Shown piece by piece: positions 8,501-17,577 of a stretch of DNA of 64,000 nt. How positions within the stretch are numbered: position 1 is the stretch's first letter; each line of letters begins with the position of its first letter. A model generated the notes under the pieces. That model was not told the DNA's origin. It saw only the letters and a program-made list of their open reading frames with translations, and ran no database searches. Origin of the DNA: JANQIO01 sp038746745 (GTDB lineage: Bacteria; Pseudomonadota; Gammaproteobacteria; Pseudomonadales; Halieaceae); assembly GCA_038746745.1 (NCBI GenBank), contig JBCDKJ010000014.1, forward strand, positions 6,220-70,219, written 5' to 3'. The translations under genes and the position numbers were made by a program.

Positions 8501-9550
8501 TCAACCATCCGAGAGTAGGCGCCTCAAATCAATGATCGCTGCGTTAGCGCGGCTGATATAGGACGCCATCACCAGAGAATGGTTGGCGACCAGGCCGAAA
8601 CCGGAGCCATTTAATACGATTGGACTCCACACCACCTGCTGCGTTGCTTCGAGCTCGCGAATAATCTGCTGCAGACTGACCAGGGCATTCTTCTTCTGTA
8701 ATACATCGGCGAAATCTACTTCCGCGGCGCGCAGGAACTGAATGAGGGCCCATGTCGAACCCCGCGCGTTGTAAAACACGTCATCGATTTCCAGCCATGG
8801 GGTGCGCACAATGCTATCCCCTGGGCTAGGCGTGGCTTGCACGGCTTCAGCATCGCCGGCCAGGTCTGTATTCAAACGCCGTTGACCAACGCTGGCACTG
8901 AGGCGTTGCGACAAACTGCCTAGCCGGGTTTCTACCGTTGCCAGCCAGTACGCCAAATTATCGGCGCGCGCATAGAACTGGGCGTCCTTGGCAGCAGGGT
9001 CAGCCAGTCGCAGGGCATAGCGCGAGATATAGCGTGCCGCATCCCTGTATTCTCGCTCTGACGCGGGAAACATCCAGCGATCAGCCTTGGTGTTTAACAG
9101 AGGCTCGCCCTGGGCCAGGTCGGCGTCTTCCTTGGATTGGGACTGCGATCGACTATAGGACTCTCGCATGGCGCGGGCGAGATCGCGCGCCTGCACCAGT
9201 GCCCCATATTCCCAGTTGGGCATATTGTCTAGCCAGACGCCGGGCGGAAACACGTCGTTGCGGGTGAAGCCACCGGGCTTTGTCAGCAGCGTCTCCGTGA
9301 CGCCAACCAGCGTTGCAGCTGTCACTGAACCGGTAACCACCTTACTTTCATTGGCTGCGGCAAACTGTGCAGCGTGATCCCTGACATCAAACGCGCTCGG
9401 CGGCAGGCTCCAGTACATACCCAGCAACAACGTAACGATAAGGTACACGCCAACAACGCCGCCTATGCCGCGCAACCAGCCGCCATCGGGTGCCGCGAGG
9501 GCGATTTTGTCCTGAAATCCAGTCCACAGACTGCGCATGCTGTCCATCAC
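8501..9550 (-). CDS. DUF2333 family membrane-anchored protein
   Basis: A 349-residue protein with one N-terminal transmembrane segment (about residues 28-47) and a large presumably periplasmic domain. The WLDNMPNWEYGALVQARDLARAMRE segment is characteristic of DUF2333, common in marine Gammaproteobacteria and of unknown function. The start region lies in a four-copy 14-bp tandem repeat, each copy carrying GTGATG. The annotated GTG (9550) with ATG (9547) is the last of four possible start pairs and no clear Shine-Dalgarno precedes it. Confidence 0.8.
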   Translation of the reverse strand: MMDSMRSLWTGFQDKIALAAPDGGWLRGIGGVVGVYLIVTLLLGMYWSLPPSAFDVRDHAAQFAAANESKVVTGSVTAATLVGVTETLLTKPGGFTRNDVFPPGVWLDNMPNWEYGALVQARDLARAMRESYSRSQSQSKEDADLAQGEPLLNTKADRWMFPASEREYRDAARYISRYALRLADPAAKDAQFYARADNLAYWLATVETRLGSLSQRLSASVGQRRLNTDLAGDAEAVQATPSPGDSIVRTPWLEIDDVFYNARGSTWALIQFLRAAEVDFADVLQKKNALVSLQQIIRELEATQQVVWSPIVLNGSGFGLVANHSLVMASYISRANAAIIDLRRLLSDG

Positions 9551-9600
9551 ATTTTGCCCATCACGTATTGTCCATCACGTATTGTTCATCACATCTTGCA
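9545..9600. repeat. 14-bp tandem repeat x4 spanning a start codon
   Basis: Four contiguous 14-bp units (9545-9558, 9559-9572, 9573-9586, 9587-9600). On the minus strand the core unit is GTGATGGACAATAC, so every unit carries the GTGATG that begins the DUF2333 gene. Units differ at 1-5 positions and 14 is not a multiple of 3, so the copies fall in different frames. Confidence 0.85.
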
Positions 9601-9680
9601 GATGAAGTCCTGTCAATCATGAATCTTCCATGATGCGCTAGCTCGATCCCAAGCGAGGTGTCTGCCATCCTCGCTAATGG

Positions 9681-10130
9681 CTAGTGATGATGATGGGAGG
9701 CCTGACCTCCCGGCGAACGCACTTCGACCGATACTGGCAGCGTGGCGCCGGACTCCAGCACCAGCTCGAGCTCGAGACTATCGCCTTCGCGCAGTGGATC
9801 AGCCAGCTCGAACAGCATCATGTGCACCGCACCTGGGCCCATGTCTACCCGCTCCCCCGCTGGAATCACCAGTGTTTCCAACTGCCGCATACGCCAGCGA
9901 TTGTTGCTCTTAACAGATTCGTGAATCTCCACACGGCCTGCCCTGGTCGAACGCGCGGCTATGACACGCTGCGCAGCATCGCCATCATTCCGTAGCGAGA
10001 CATACGCTGCCACCGGCAAACCCGGCGGCATGGCGCGCGTCCAGGCAGCGCTAACCCTAAGCGAATCTGCAAACGCACCCGAGCCGGCGACAAGCAACCA
10101 GATAGGGATTAGGGGGATAAATGAGCGCAT
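9681..10130 (-). CDS. Periplasmic copper chaperone PCu(A)C family
   Basis: About 149 residues with a signal peptide ending near AFA (residues about 1-22). The Cu(I)-binding pattern of the family is present: IHES...RWRMRQ...VDMGPGAVHMMLF, with His and Met ligands. The C-terminus ends in SHHHH, an additional likely metal-binding tail. PCu(A)C proteins deliver copper to the CuA site of cytochrome c oxidase. ATG at 10130 is chosen because AGGTGG sits 4 bases upstream. It is divergent from dsbD, another periplasmic redox/metal handling gene. Confidence 0.85.
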   Translation of the reverse strand: MRSFIPLIPIWLLVAGSGAFADSLRVSAAWTRAMPPGLPVAAYVSLRNDGDAAQRVIAARSTRAGRVEIHESVKSNNRWRMRQLETLVIPAGERVDMGPGAVHMMLFELADPLREGDSLELELVLESGATLPVSVEVRSPGGQASHHHH

Positions 10131-10278
10131 CAAGCCACCTGCTGGGAGAGCCCGCCACTATACCATTTCCACGCAGCCTTCACTGGTACAATGACCGGTG
10201 CAATGAGGGCTTGGGAAACTTATCGGCGAATCCGGGTCAAACAGCCCACGCAAGCAGCACTTTCCCAAATTAATTGAG

Positions 10279-12141
10279 GTGACTTTGTACAGATTGCTCT
10301 ACAGACGCTGGCGCACGCGGCTCACTACGCTGCTCGTAGGCGCTATCCTGGCCACGTCCGGCAGTATGCTGAGCTATGGGCAGGAGAGTTTCAGCGAGCT
10401 GTTAGATAAAGCCTCCGCGAGTTCCACTGTAGTTCTTCCCGGCCAGGCATCCATGCCTGAGTTTTTGCCCGTCGAAGAGGCGTATCGGCTGGCTCTTGAG
10501 GTTTCTGACCAGCGCTCTGTAAGACTGCTCTGGCAGATTGCGGATGGTTATTATCTGTACGAAAAGCGCTTTGCATTCACATTCGCAGACAGCACAGGCG
10601 AGGTAGCACTGACCCCCTCGTTCCCTGACGGCGTTATGCATGAGGACGAGTACTTCGGCATATCTGAGGTGCATTACAGCGCTGCCGATATTCAGCTCGC
10701 TCTGGCGAGACCGGCACAGCGCGGTACGTTGACGATAACCTCTCAGGGCTGCGCAGACGCGGGTCTTTGTTATCCCCCGCAAAAGCAGCGTTTTGAGGTC
10801 GACTTCCAGCAACAGACCGTGGCCGCATTGCCAGGCGGAGGTCGGCCACTGCCAGGTAATGCCGATGAAAGCGCTGAGACAGCCCCTAATGCAGAAGCAC
10901 CCCAGAGTGCACTGTCAGTAAGCACTATGCTCTACATGGCGCTGCTGGCATTCGTTGGCGGTAGCATCCTGAACCTGATGCCCTGTGTGTTCCCGGTACT
11001 ATCGCTTAAAGTTTTCAGCCTGGCATCCAGTAAGGAGCACGCCAGTCATGTTCATGGCTGGGTCTACGCAATCGGAGTCGTCACCAGCTTCGTACTGGTC
11101 GCCGCCGTATTGATCACGCTGCAGCGGGCGGGTGCTGCAGTGGGCTGGGGGTTCCAGCTACAGGAGCCGCGCTTTGTTGCCCTGCTGGCATATCTGTTTT
11201 TTGTAATGGGGCTGAGTCTGTCTGGCTTGGTGGAGCTGGGTGCCGGCTTTATGGGTGCCGGCAGTCGTCTAGCCGACCAAGGTGGCTATAGCGGCTCTTT
11301 TTTCACAGGTGTCCTCGCTACCGTAGTTGCGAGTCCCTGCACCGCTCCCTTCATGGGTACAGCGCTTGGCTTTGCAGTCACCCAGTCCGCACCGGTCGCG
11401 CTATTGATCTTTGCTGCACTGGGCAGTGGCATGGCCGCGCCCATGCTGCTGCTTAGCTACAGCCAGCGCCTGCGCAATGCCATGCCCAGGCCGGGCCCCT
11501 GGATGGAGACCTTTAAGCAACTGCTGGCATTTCCACTTTACGCAACCGCGATCTGGTTGCTCTGGGTGAGTGGTCGGCAAACCAGCGTGACCGTCATGGC
11601 CATGCTGCTGTGCGGCATGTTGGCGCTCACTTTGGGTTTATGGCTATGGCAGCGCCCCATGTGGGGAAGAATTATTGGCGCTGCAGCTATGGTGGGTGCA
11701 TTGCTGGTGATCCCTAGTCCGATGTTCAACCAGACGCAAGCGACATCATCCTCCGGAGGCCACGCCTCAGATGGGTGGAGTGTAAAAACGCTGGATACCC
11801 TGCTTGCCGAGGGCAAACCGGTCTTTGTTAACGTCACAGCCGACTGGTGCATTACCTGTCTAGCCAATGAAAAGGGCACGCTGGGTAGTGCGAGCGTAGA
11901 GGCAGCTATGGAGTCCGCTGGCATCACCTATCTGGTGGCAGACTGGACAGATTACGATGCGGGCATCGCCGATTTTCTCGCCACCTTTGGCCGCAACGGC
12001 GTTCCCCTTTACCTGGTCTACAGCGGCAAACCGGGGGAAGCGCCCCAGGTTTTACCGCAGCTGCTGACGCCGGGCATTGTGCTGGATGCCCTGGAAAAGG
12101 CCAGCCAACCTGGTCAGAACATAGCGTCTGTAGGGCGATAG
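10279..12141 (+). CDS. dsbD: Thiol:disulfide interchange protein DsbD
   Basis: At 620 residues it carries electrons from cytoplasmic thioredoxin to the periplasm. After a signal peptide comes the DsbD alpha domain with Cys pair GCADAGLCYPP (about residues 157-163). The eight-helix membrane domain has the two buried Cys (NLMPCVFPVLS about 235, VASPCTAPFMG about 354), and the C-terminal thioredoxin-like domain has WCITC (about 523). All six redox cysteines are present. The start is uncertain: GTG 10279 overlaps a GAGGTGA motif, while in-frame TTG codons at 10285 and 10294 are also possible. Confidence 0.93.
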   Translation: MTLYRLLYRRWRTRLTTLLVGAILATSGSMLSYGQESFSELLDKASASSTVVLPGQASMPEFLPVEEAYRLALEVSDQRSVRLLWQIADGYYLYEKRFAFTFADSTGEVALTPSFPDGVMHEDEYFGISEVHYSAADIQLALARPAQRGTLTITSQGCADAGLCYPPQKQRFEVDFQQQTVAALPGGGRPLPGNADESAETAPNAEAPQSALSVSTMLYMALLAFVGGSILNLMPCVFPVLSLKVFSLASSKEHASHVHGWVYAIGVVTSFVLVAAVLITLQRAGAAVGWGFQLQEPRFVALLAYLFFVMGLSLSGLVELGAGFMGAGSRLADQGGYSGSFFTGVLATVVASPCTAPFMGTALGFAVTQSAPVALLIFAALGSGMAAPMLLLSYSQRLRNAMPRPGPWMETFKQLLAFPLYATAIWLLWVSGRQTSVTVMAMLLCGMLALTLGLWLWQRPMWGRIIGAAAMVGALLVIPSPMFNQTQATSSSGGHASDGWSVKTLDTLLAEGKPVFVNVTADWCITCLANEKGTLGSASVEAAMESAGITYLVADWTDYDAGIADFLATFGRNGVPLYLVYSGKPGEAPQVLPQLLTPGIVLDALEKASQPGQNIASVGR

Positions 12142-12269
12142 AGCGCCTAACTTCCGCGAAAATGCATGTAACGTGCGTTAACTTGCGGCTTTTCTTCTGT
12201 TTTTACTAGACGCATGCGAGTTGGGGGTGCACACTTCCCCCCCTGATCAACGGGTGAGACCCCTCGCAC

Positions 12270-12713
12270 ATGGCTTCCATACTAGTATTGCATGGACCTA
12301 ACCTGAACCTGCTGGGCTCGCGGGAACCGGACGTCTATGGCTCCGATGACCTGGCCACGATCAACAACCAGCTACAACAGCAGGCCCAGGATGCTGGCCA
12401 CCACCTGATGGCAATGCAGAGCAATGCTGAGTATGAACTGGTGGAGCGGGTGCAGGATGCGCGTCACGAGGGCGTCAACTTCATCATCATCAATCCGGCG
12501 GCTTTTACCCACAGCAGTGTCGCGCTGCGCGATGCGTTAATTGCCGTTGATATTCCCTTTATCGAGGTGCACCTCTCCAACATATTCGCGCGTGAGAGCT
12601 TCCGGCACCAGAGCTACTTCTCCGACATCGCAGCAGGCGTGATCTGCGGGCTCGGCGCCCAGGGATACTCCCTGGCGCTGGAAGCTGCTCTCGCCCAGCT
12701 AATAAAAACCTGA
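12270..12713 (+). CDS. aroQ: 3-dehydroquinate dehydratase, type II
   Basis: 147 residues, the usual type II size. It dehydrates 3-dehydroquinate to 3-dehydroshikimate in the shikimate pathway. LHGPNLNLLGSREPDVYG contains the flexible active-site loop with the catalytic Tyr, NPAAFTHSSVALRDAL carries the substrate-binding Asn and the HSS motif, and EVHLSNIFARE has the catalytic His. It heads the aroQ-accB-accC block with 9 bases to accB, a gene order conserved in Gammaproteobacteria. Confidence 0.96.
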   Translation: MASILVLHGPNLNLLGSREPDVYGSDDLATINNQLQQQAQDAGHHLMAMQSNAEYELVERVQDARHEGVNFIIINPAAFTHSSVALRDALIAVDIPFIEVHLSNIFARESFRHQSYFSDIAAGVICGLGAQGYSLALEAALAQLIKT

Positions 12714-12722
12714 GGACCCGCC

Positions 12723-13193
12723 ATGGACATTCGCAAAGTCAAAAAACTGATCGAGCTGCTGGAAGAGTCCAACATCGATGAAATCGAAATAAAGGAGGGC
12801 GAGGAGTCGGTGCGTATCAGCCGCAACACTGGCGCACCGGCAGCACCTGCTGGCTATGCCGCTGCACCCGCACCTGCGCCCGCCGCAGCACCTGTTATTG
12901 CAGCTGCTGCACCCGCGCCGACCGCTGCACCTGAACCTGCTGCGGCCGAAGAAATCTCGGGCCACGTGGTTACGTCCCCAATGGTGGGAACCTTTTATCG
13001 ATCTCCGTCGCCCAGCTCTCCTGCCTTTGTCGAAGTCGGACAGCATGTAAAGGTTGGTGATGTCATCTGTATCGTTGAAGCGATGAAGATGATGAATCAG
13101 ATCGAAGCGGACAAAGCAGGCACCATTGAAGCCATATTGGTTGAGAACGGCGAAGCCGTGGAGTTCGACCAACCGCTGGTCACCATCGTCTGA
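12723..13193 (+). CDS. accB: Biotin carboxyl carrier protein of acetyl-CoA carboxylase
   Basis: A 156-residue carrier that shuttles carboxybiotin between AccC and the AccAD transferase. The N-terminal helical part (MDIRKVKKLIELLEESNIDE) is followed by an Ala/Pro linker of about 45 residues and a biotinyl domain with EAMKMMNQI, whose first Lys is the biotinylation site. GAGGA precedes the ATG. The malonyl-CoA product feeds fatty acid synthesis and, in this genome, also the malonyl-CoA reductase at 58.3-62.0 kb. Confidence 0.97.
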   Translation: MDIRKVKKLIELLEESNIDEIEIKEGEESVRISRNTGAPAAPAGYAAAPAPAPAAAPVIAAAAPAPTAAPEPAAAEEISGHVVTSPMVGTFYRSPSPSSPAFVEVGQHVKVGDVICIVEAMKMMNQIEADKAGTIEAILVENGEAVEFDQPLVTIV

Positions 13194-13243
13194 CCCCGCG
13201 CCAACCTACTTTCTGATCAAACGAGCCGTGCGAGGACAACAAG

Positions 13244-14590
13244 ATGCCGCTGCTGGATAAAGTTGTGATTGCCAACCGTGGAGAGATCGCGCTGCGTATC
13301 CTTCGCGCCTGCAAAGAGCTTGGCATCAAGACAGTGGCAATTCACTCACAGCCCGATGCAGACTTGATGCACGTGCGCCTGGCGGATGAGTCCGTGTGTA
13401 TCGGGCCGGCGCTCTCCACCGACAGCTATCTCAACATTCCGGCCATTATTTCTGCGGCAGAAGTTACCGACGCCACCGGCATCCATCCAGGCTATGGATT
13501 TCTGGCGGAGAGCGCTGATTTTGCGGAACAGGTCGAAAACAGCGGTTTCACCTTTATCGGCCCAAGCGCCGATGTCATCAAGCTGATGGGGGACAAAGTC
13601 TCCGCCATCGAGGCCATGAAAAAAGCGGGGGTGCCGACAGTGCCCGGCTCCGACGGCCCCCTCGACGACGACAGCGAGCGCACGCTGGAGATAGCGCGGA
13701 GAATTGGATATCCGGTGATTATAAAAGCCGCTGCAGGTGGCGGCGGCAGAGGCATGCGGGTGGTGCAGAGCGAAGCCGCACTACTGAACGCGGTCTACGT
13801 AACGCAGTCTGAGGCAGCAGCGGCCTTTGGCAGCGATAAGGTTTACATTGAAAAGTTTCTCGAAAACCCGCGGCACGTGGAAGTGCAAGTGCTGGCGGAC
13901 CAACACGGCAACGCGATCCATCTCGGTGACCGCGACTGCTCCCTGCAGCGACGCCACCAAAAGGTGCTGGAGGAAGCCCCTGCGCCCGGCATACCCGATG
14001 AGGCGAGACAGCAGGTTTACGAGTCATGCGTCAACGCCTGTCACACCATCGGCTATAGCGGCGCAGGCACCTTTGAGTTTCTGTACGAGGATGGTCGCTT
14101 CTACTTCATTGAAATGAACACCCGGGTACAGGTAGAGCATCCCGTGTCTGAAATGATCACCGGCATCGATATCGTGCGCGAGCAGATCATTGCCGCCAGC
14201 GGTCTGCCTCTCACCATTCGTCAGGAGGATGTGCAGTTCCGCGGGCATGCTTTTGAGTGCCGCATCAATGCCGAGGACCCGCGTACCTTTATGCCCAGCC
14301 CCGGCAAGGTGTTGACCTTCCATGCACCCGGTGGTCCCGGCATTCGTGTCGACTCCCATCTGTACGATGGCTATACCGTGCCCCCAAACTACGACTCGCT
14401 GGTGGCCAAGATCATCAGCTACGGGGAGACGCGCGAAATCGCGCTGACGCGCATGCGCCAGGCGTTGGAAGAACTGGTGGTGGAAGGCATTCGCACTAAT
14501 GCAGAAATGCACCGCGACCTGGTTCGAGATACCGAGTTTGCCAGGGGCGGTGTGAGCATTCACTACCTAGAAAGCCGACTGAATATCTGA
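13244..14590 (+). CDS. accC: Biotin carboxylase subunit of acetyl-CoA carboxylase
   Basis: 448 residues, full length. It uses ATP and bicarbonate to carboxylate biotin on AccB. VIANRGEIALRILRACKELGIKT is the family N-terminus, KAAAGGGGRGMRV the glycine-rich ATP-grasp loop, FIEMNTRVQVEHPVSE the metal- and substrate-binding segment, and HAFECRINAEDP follows. It is separated from accB by 50 bases with an RBS-like GAGGAC, and from prmA by 8 bases. Confidence 0.98.
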   Translation: MPLLDKVVIANRGEIALRILRACKELGIKTVAIHSQPDADLMHVRLADESVCIGPALSTDSYLNIPAIISAAEVTDATGIHPGYGFLAESADFAEQVENSGFTFIGPSADVIKLMGDKVSAIEAMKKAGVPTVPGSDGPLDDDSERTLEIARRIGYPVIIKAAAGGGGRGMRVVQSEAALLNAVYVTQSEAAAAFGSDKVYIEKFLENPRHVEVQVLADQHGNAIHLGDRDCSLQRRHQKVLEEAPAPGIPDEARQQVYESCVNACHTIGYSGAGTFEFLYEDGRFYFIEMNTRVQVEHPVSEMITGIDIVREQIIAASGLPLTIRQEDVQFRGHAFECRINAEDPRTFMPSPGKVLTFHAPGGPGIRVDSHLYDGYTVPPNYDSLVAKIISYGETREIALTRMRQALEELVVEGIRTNAEMHRDLVRDTEFARGGVSIHYLESRLNI

Positions 14591-14598
14591 GGCTTGGC

Positions 14599-15498
14599 GT
14601 GAGCTGGCTGCAAGTTCAACTGGAGACCAGGGCCGACTGTGCCGACGCAGCAGAGAGCGCCTTACTGGAAGTCGGCGCCACCGCTGTGACGCTGCAGGAC
14701 AATGCCGATCAACCTCTCTATGCCGGCGATACGCCCAGCGAAACCCTGTGGAAACAAACGCGTATCAGCGGTCTGTTTCCTGCCAGTATCAACGTCGATT
14801 CTACGCTGGAGCACCTGCGGCTCAGTAACGCCATTGATCCAGATGCTATCGCTACCTTGCGCGCCGAAATCCTTGAGGACAAGGACTGGGAGCGTGAGTG
14901 GATGCAACACTATTCGCCATTGCAAATCAGCGACGGGTTCTGGCTATGCCCGTCCTGGCTGACACCACCCGAACCGGACAGTGTCAATCTTATGCTGGAC
15001 CCGGGGCTTGCCTTTGGCACAGGCACTCACCCGACCACCCGTCTCTGTCTGGAAGCACTGACTCGATACACCCCCTTACAGGGCGACGTTGTAGACTTCG
15101 GTTGTGGCTCAGGCATCCTGTCGGTGGCGTCACTTCTGCTGGGAGCCAGTCGCGTATTGGCCACAGATACCGATCCGCAGGCGCTGGCTGCCACATGGGC
15201 TAATGCGGAGCGCAACCATATCGATGCGGGAAGACTGTCCGCACTACACCCCGATGCGCTGGACGGCACTGAGCAGGCCGACCTCGTGGTTGCCAATATT
15301 CTAATGGGGCCACTGTGTGATCTGGCTCCTCAACTGGTCTCTATGCTTCAAAGGCCTACATCAACACTTCTGTTGTCCGGCGTGCTCGAGCAGCAGGTAG
15401 CAGCGCTTCAGCAGGCGTACCCTATCCCACTGCAAGTCGCAGACCGACGTGAGGGTTGGGTCGTGTTGATAGGTCAGGGGGGTACTGAACGTGCCTGA
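14599..15498 (+). CDS. prmA: Ribosomal protein L11 methyltransferase
   Basis: A 299-residue SAM-dependent enzyme that trimethylates ribosomal protein L11. The N-terminal substrate-binding domain contains EDKDWEREWMQHYSP. The methyltransferase has GLAFGTGTHPTTRLCLEAL, the SAM motif VVDFGCGSGILSVASLLLGA, and VVANILMGPL in place of the common NILAGPL. The start is GTG at 14599, just after accC. It overlaps the next gene by 8 bases. Confidence 0.96.
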   Translation: MSWLQVQLETRADCADAAESALLEVGATAVTLQDNADQPLYAGDTPSETLWKQTRISGLFPASINVDSTLEHLRLSNAIDPDAIATLRAEILEDKDWEREWMQHYSPLQISDGFWLCPSWLTPPEPDSVNLMLDPGLAFGTGTHPTTRLCLEALTRYTPLQGDVVDFGCGSGILSVASLLLGASRVLATDTDPQALAATWANAERNHIDAGRLSALHPDALDGTEQADLVVANILMGPLCDLAPQLVSMLQRPTSTLLLSGVLEQQVAALQQAYPIPLQVADRREGWVVLIGQGGTERA

Positions 15499-16123
15499 GC
15501 CCTTGCTGGCCACCTGCCCGCGTTGCGAGACTCAGTTCACCGTGGGCGAAGAACAACTGGCTGCTGCAGGCGGACTGGTGCGCTGTGGCAATTGCCTGCA
15601 GGTTTTTCACGCAATCACTGGCGATGTGGCATTTGTTGCGCCGACGCTGCCTGAGAATACGCCTGATCTCACAGCGCTTGACCCAAAGCCTATGGCGGAT
15701 GTGGCACTGCCACGAGCGGCTGCGCCGGGGCAACGTCGCAGCGGTTGGATATTGCTCGCCCTTGTTGCGCTATTGATACTGCAACTCGCTATTCCGAGGG
15801 CACGCACCAGCGCCCCGGGCGAGCTTAGCCTGGCAACTCTGGTCGTGCGGCCTCACCCGGAGCAACCGAAGGCACTGCGTGTCGATGCCGTATTGCGCAA
15901 TACGGGCGACAAAGCGCTACCCTTTCCGGGGCTTGTACTCGGGTTCAGCAACCAGCAGGGAGAACCGCGAGCGCGGCGCACCTTTCTGCCGGCCGAATAC
16001 CTGCACGGCCAACGCCTACCTGAGCTACTACCGCCTCGCTCGGAAGTACAGGTATCGCTTTCACTCGAAAACCCGGGAGCGGACGCCGTAAATTACGTGG
16101 CGGGTCTGTCTAGCTTGCCGTAG
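15491..16123 (+). CDS. MJ0042 zinc-ribbon / DUF3426 membrane protein
   Basis: A 210-residue protein with an N-terminal zinc ribbon (CPRC at about 9-12 and CGNC at about 33-36), a variable linker, one transmembrane helix (about residues 80-97) and a C-terminal DUF3426 domain predicted to lie outside the membrane. Function is unknown. The gene sits between prmA and dusB in many pseudomonad-type genomes. It starts at GTG 15491 inside the prmA 3' end, so translation is probably coupled. Confidence 0.85.
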   Translation: MPEPLLATCPRCETQFTVGEEQLAAAGGLVRCGNCLQVFHAITGDVAFVAPTLPENTPDLTALDPKPMADVALPRAAAPGQRRSGWILLALVALLILQLAIPRARTSAPGELSLATLVVRPHPEQPKALRVDAVLRNTGDKALPFPGLVLGFSNQQGEPRARRTFLPAEYLHGQRLPELLPPRSEVQVSLSLENPGADAVNYVAGLSSLP

Positions 16124-16219
16124 CTCAAAAACTGACCAAAAAAGTCGCGCGGCCTCTTGGAGGGTTGAGGGCATCTGAGTATCATAGCCACCCTTTTCGC
16201 CCCCCGGACCTTCGCCCGC

Positions 16220-17209
16220 ATGGTTGCCATTGGCCCCTACACACTGGACAACCCCGTTGCCCTGGCGCCAATGGCCGGCGTTACTGACCTCCCCTTCCGC
16301 AAACTATGCCGCCGCCTTGGCGCGGGCTTAGTTGTATCTGAAATGGTGACCAGTGATACGCGCCTGTGGAACAGTCGAAAGTCAATGCTGCGTTTGCCGC
16401 ATGCGGACGAGAGCGAGCCGCGCTCGGTGCAGATTGCAGGCGCCGAGCCTGCCATTATGGCGGAGGCAGCGCAGCGCAATGTTGACCTGGGGGCACAGAT
16501 TATCGATATCAATATGGGCTGCCCTGCTAAAAAGGTATGTAAACGTGCTGCAGGCTCAGCGCTGCTGCAAGACCCGGCCCTGGTAGCAGAGATTCTGGAG
16601 GCGGTAGTAGGGGCAGTAGACGTGCCAGTAACGTTGAAGATTCGTACCGGGCCATCGCCACAACAACGCAATGGCATGCTCATCGCGCAGATTGCCCAGG
16701 ACGCAGGCGTTGCCATGCTCGCGGTACATGGCCGCAGTCGCGCCTGCCGCTTCAAGGGCCAGGCAGAGTACGAAACCATCGCCGATATCTGCACAGCCGT
16801 CGATATCCCGGTATTTGCAAACGGCGACATCGCTACCCCAGAACAGGCCCAGCGCGTGCTCAGTAGCACCGGCGCAGCGGGCATTATGATCGGTCGCGCG
16901 GCTCAGGGACGCCCCTGGCTGTGCGGCGACACAGCGCATTATCTGGCGACTGGCCAACACCGTCCTGCACTGGACGATGCCAGCCAGGCGGCCATCATGC
17001 GCGAACATCTAACAGCACTCTACGAGTTCTATGGCGAGTACATGGGGCTGCGAATCGCTCGCAAGCATGTGGGCTGGTATTTGCAGCAGGCACCTGGCGG
17101 CGAATGGCTGCGCAGGCGCTTCAACCAGTTGGAAAGCGCTGAGGAACAGCTCGCCTTACTCGATCAGTACTTTATCGAACGCAGCACAATTGAGGACCTG
17201 GCAGCATGA
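16220..17209 (+). CDS. dusB: tRNA-dihydrouridine synthase B
   Basis: A 329-residue FMN-dependent enzyme that reduces a specific uridine of the tRNA D-loop. Family motifs are LAPMAGVTDLPFRKLCRRLGAG, the IDINMGCPAKKVCKRAAGSALL segment with the catalytic Cys region, VHGRSRACRFKGQAEY and PVFANGDI. It overlaps fis by 4 bases (ATGA), the dusB-fis operon arrangement known from E. coli. Confidence 0.97.
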   Translation: MVAIGPYTLDNPVALAPMAGVTDLPFRKLCRRLGAGLVVSEMVTSDTRLWNSRKSMLRLPHADESEPRSVQIAGAEPAIMAEAAQRNVDLGAQIIDINMGCPAKKVCKRAAGSALLQDPALVAEILEAVVGAVDVPVTLKIRTGPSPQQRNGMLIAQIAQDAGVAMLAVHGRSRACRFKGQAEYETIADICTAVDIPVFANGDIATPEQAQRVLSSTGAAGIMIGRAAQGRPWLCGDTAHYLATGQHRPALDDASQAAIMREHLTALYEFYGEYMGLRIARKHVGWYLQQAPGGEWLRRRFNQLESAEEQLALLDQYFIERSTIEDLAA

Positions 17210-17520
17210 GAGTGGGGGACGCCCTTCGTGAGCAGACAAACGGAACCAGCGACGTGGCAGAGCCCACCACTGGAAAGACACGCAGCCTCAAGCAGCACGT
17301 CAGTCAGGCGATCCGACGCTACCTGGACGAGCTGGATGGCGAAGACGGTCAGGACGTGTACCAGATGGTTCTGGCAGAAGTGGAAGCACCGCTGCTGGAA
17401 GAAGTCATGCGCTATACGCGCAACAACCAGACCCGGGCATCGCAGATGCTGGGCCTGAACCGGGGCACGCTGCGCAAAAAGCTGAAGCAGTACGGCTTGC
17501 TGGTAGACAACGGCAGCTGA
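17206..17520 (+). CDS. fis: DNA-binding protein Fis
   Basis: A 104-residue nucleoid-associated protein and transcription factor that bends DNA and activates rRNA and tRNA promoters in fast growth. The C-terminal helix-turn-helix (EVMRYTRNNQTRASQMLGLNRGTLRKKLKQYGL) is nearly the E. coli one. The N-terminal tail is slightly longer than E. coli Fis (98 residues). It is translationally coupled to dusB. Confidence 0.97.
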   Translation: MRVGDALREQTNGTSDVAEPTTGKTRSLKQHVSQAIRRYLDELDGEDGQDVYQMVLAEVEAPLLEEVMRYTRNNQTRASQMLGLNRGTLRKKLKQYGLLVDNGS

Positions 17521-17577
17521 TCCTTAATCGCTGCTTCAGACCTGACCCAATACGCTTTCCGCTATGGGACTGTGACC

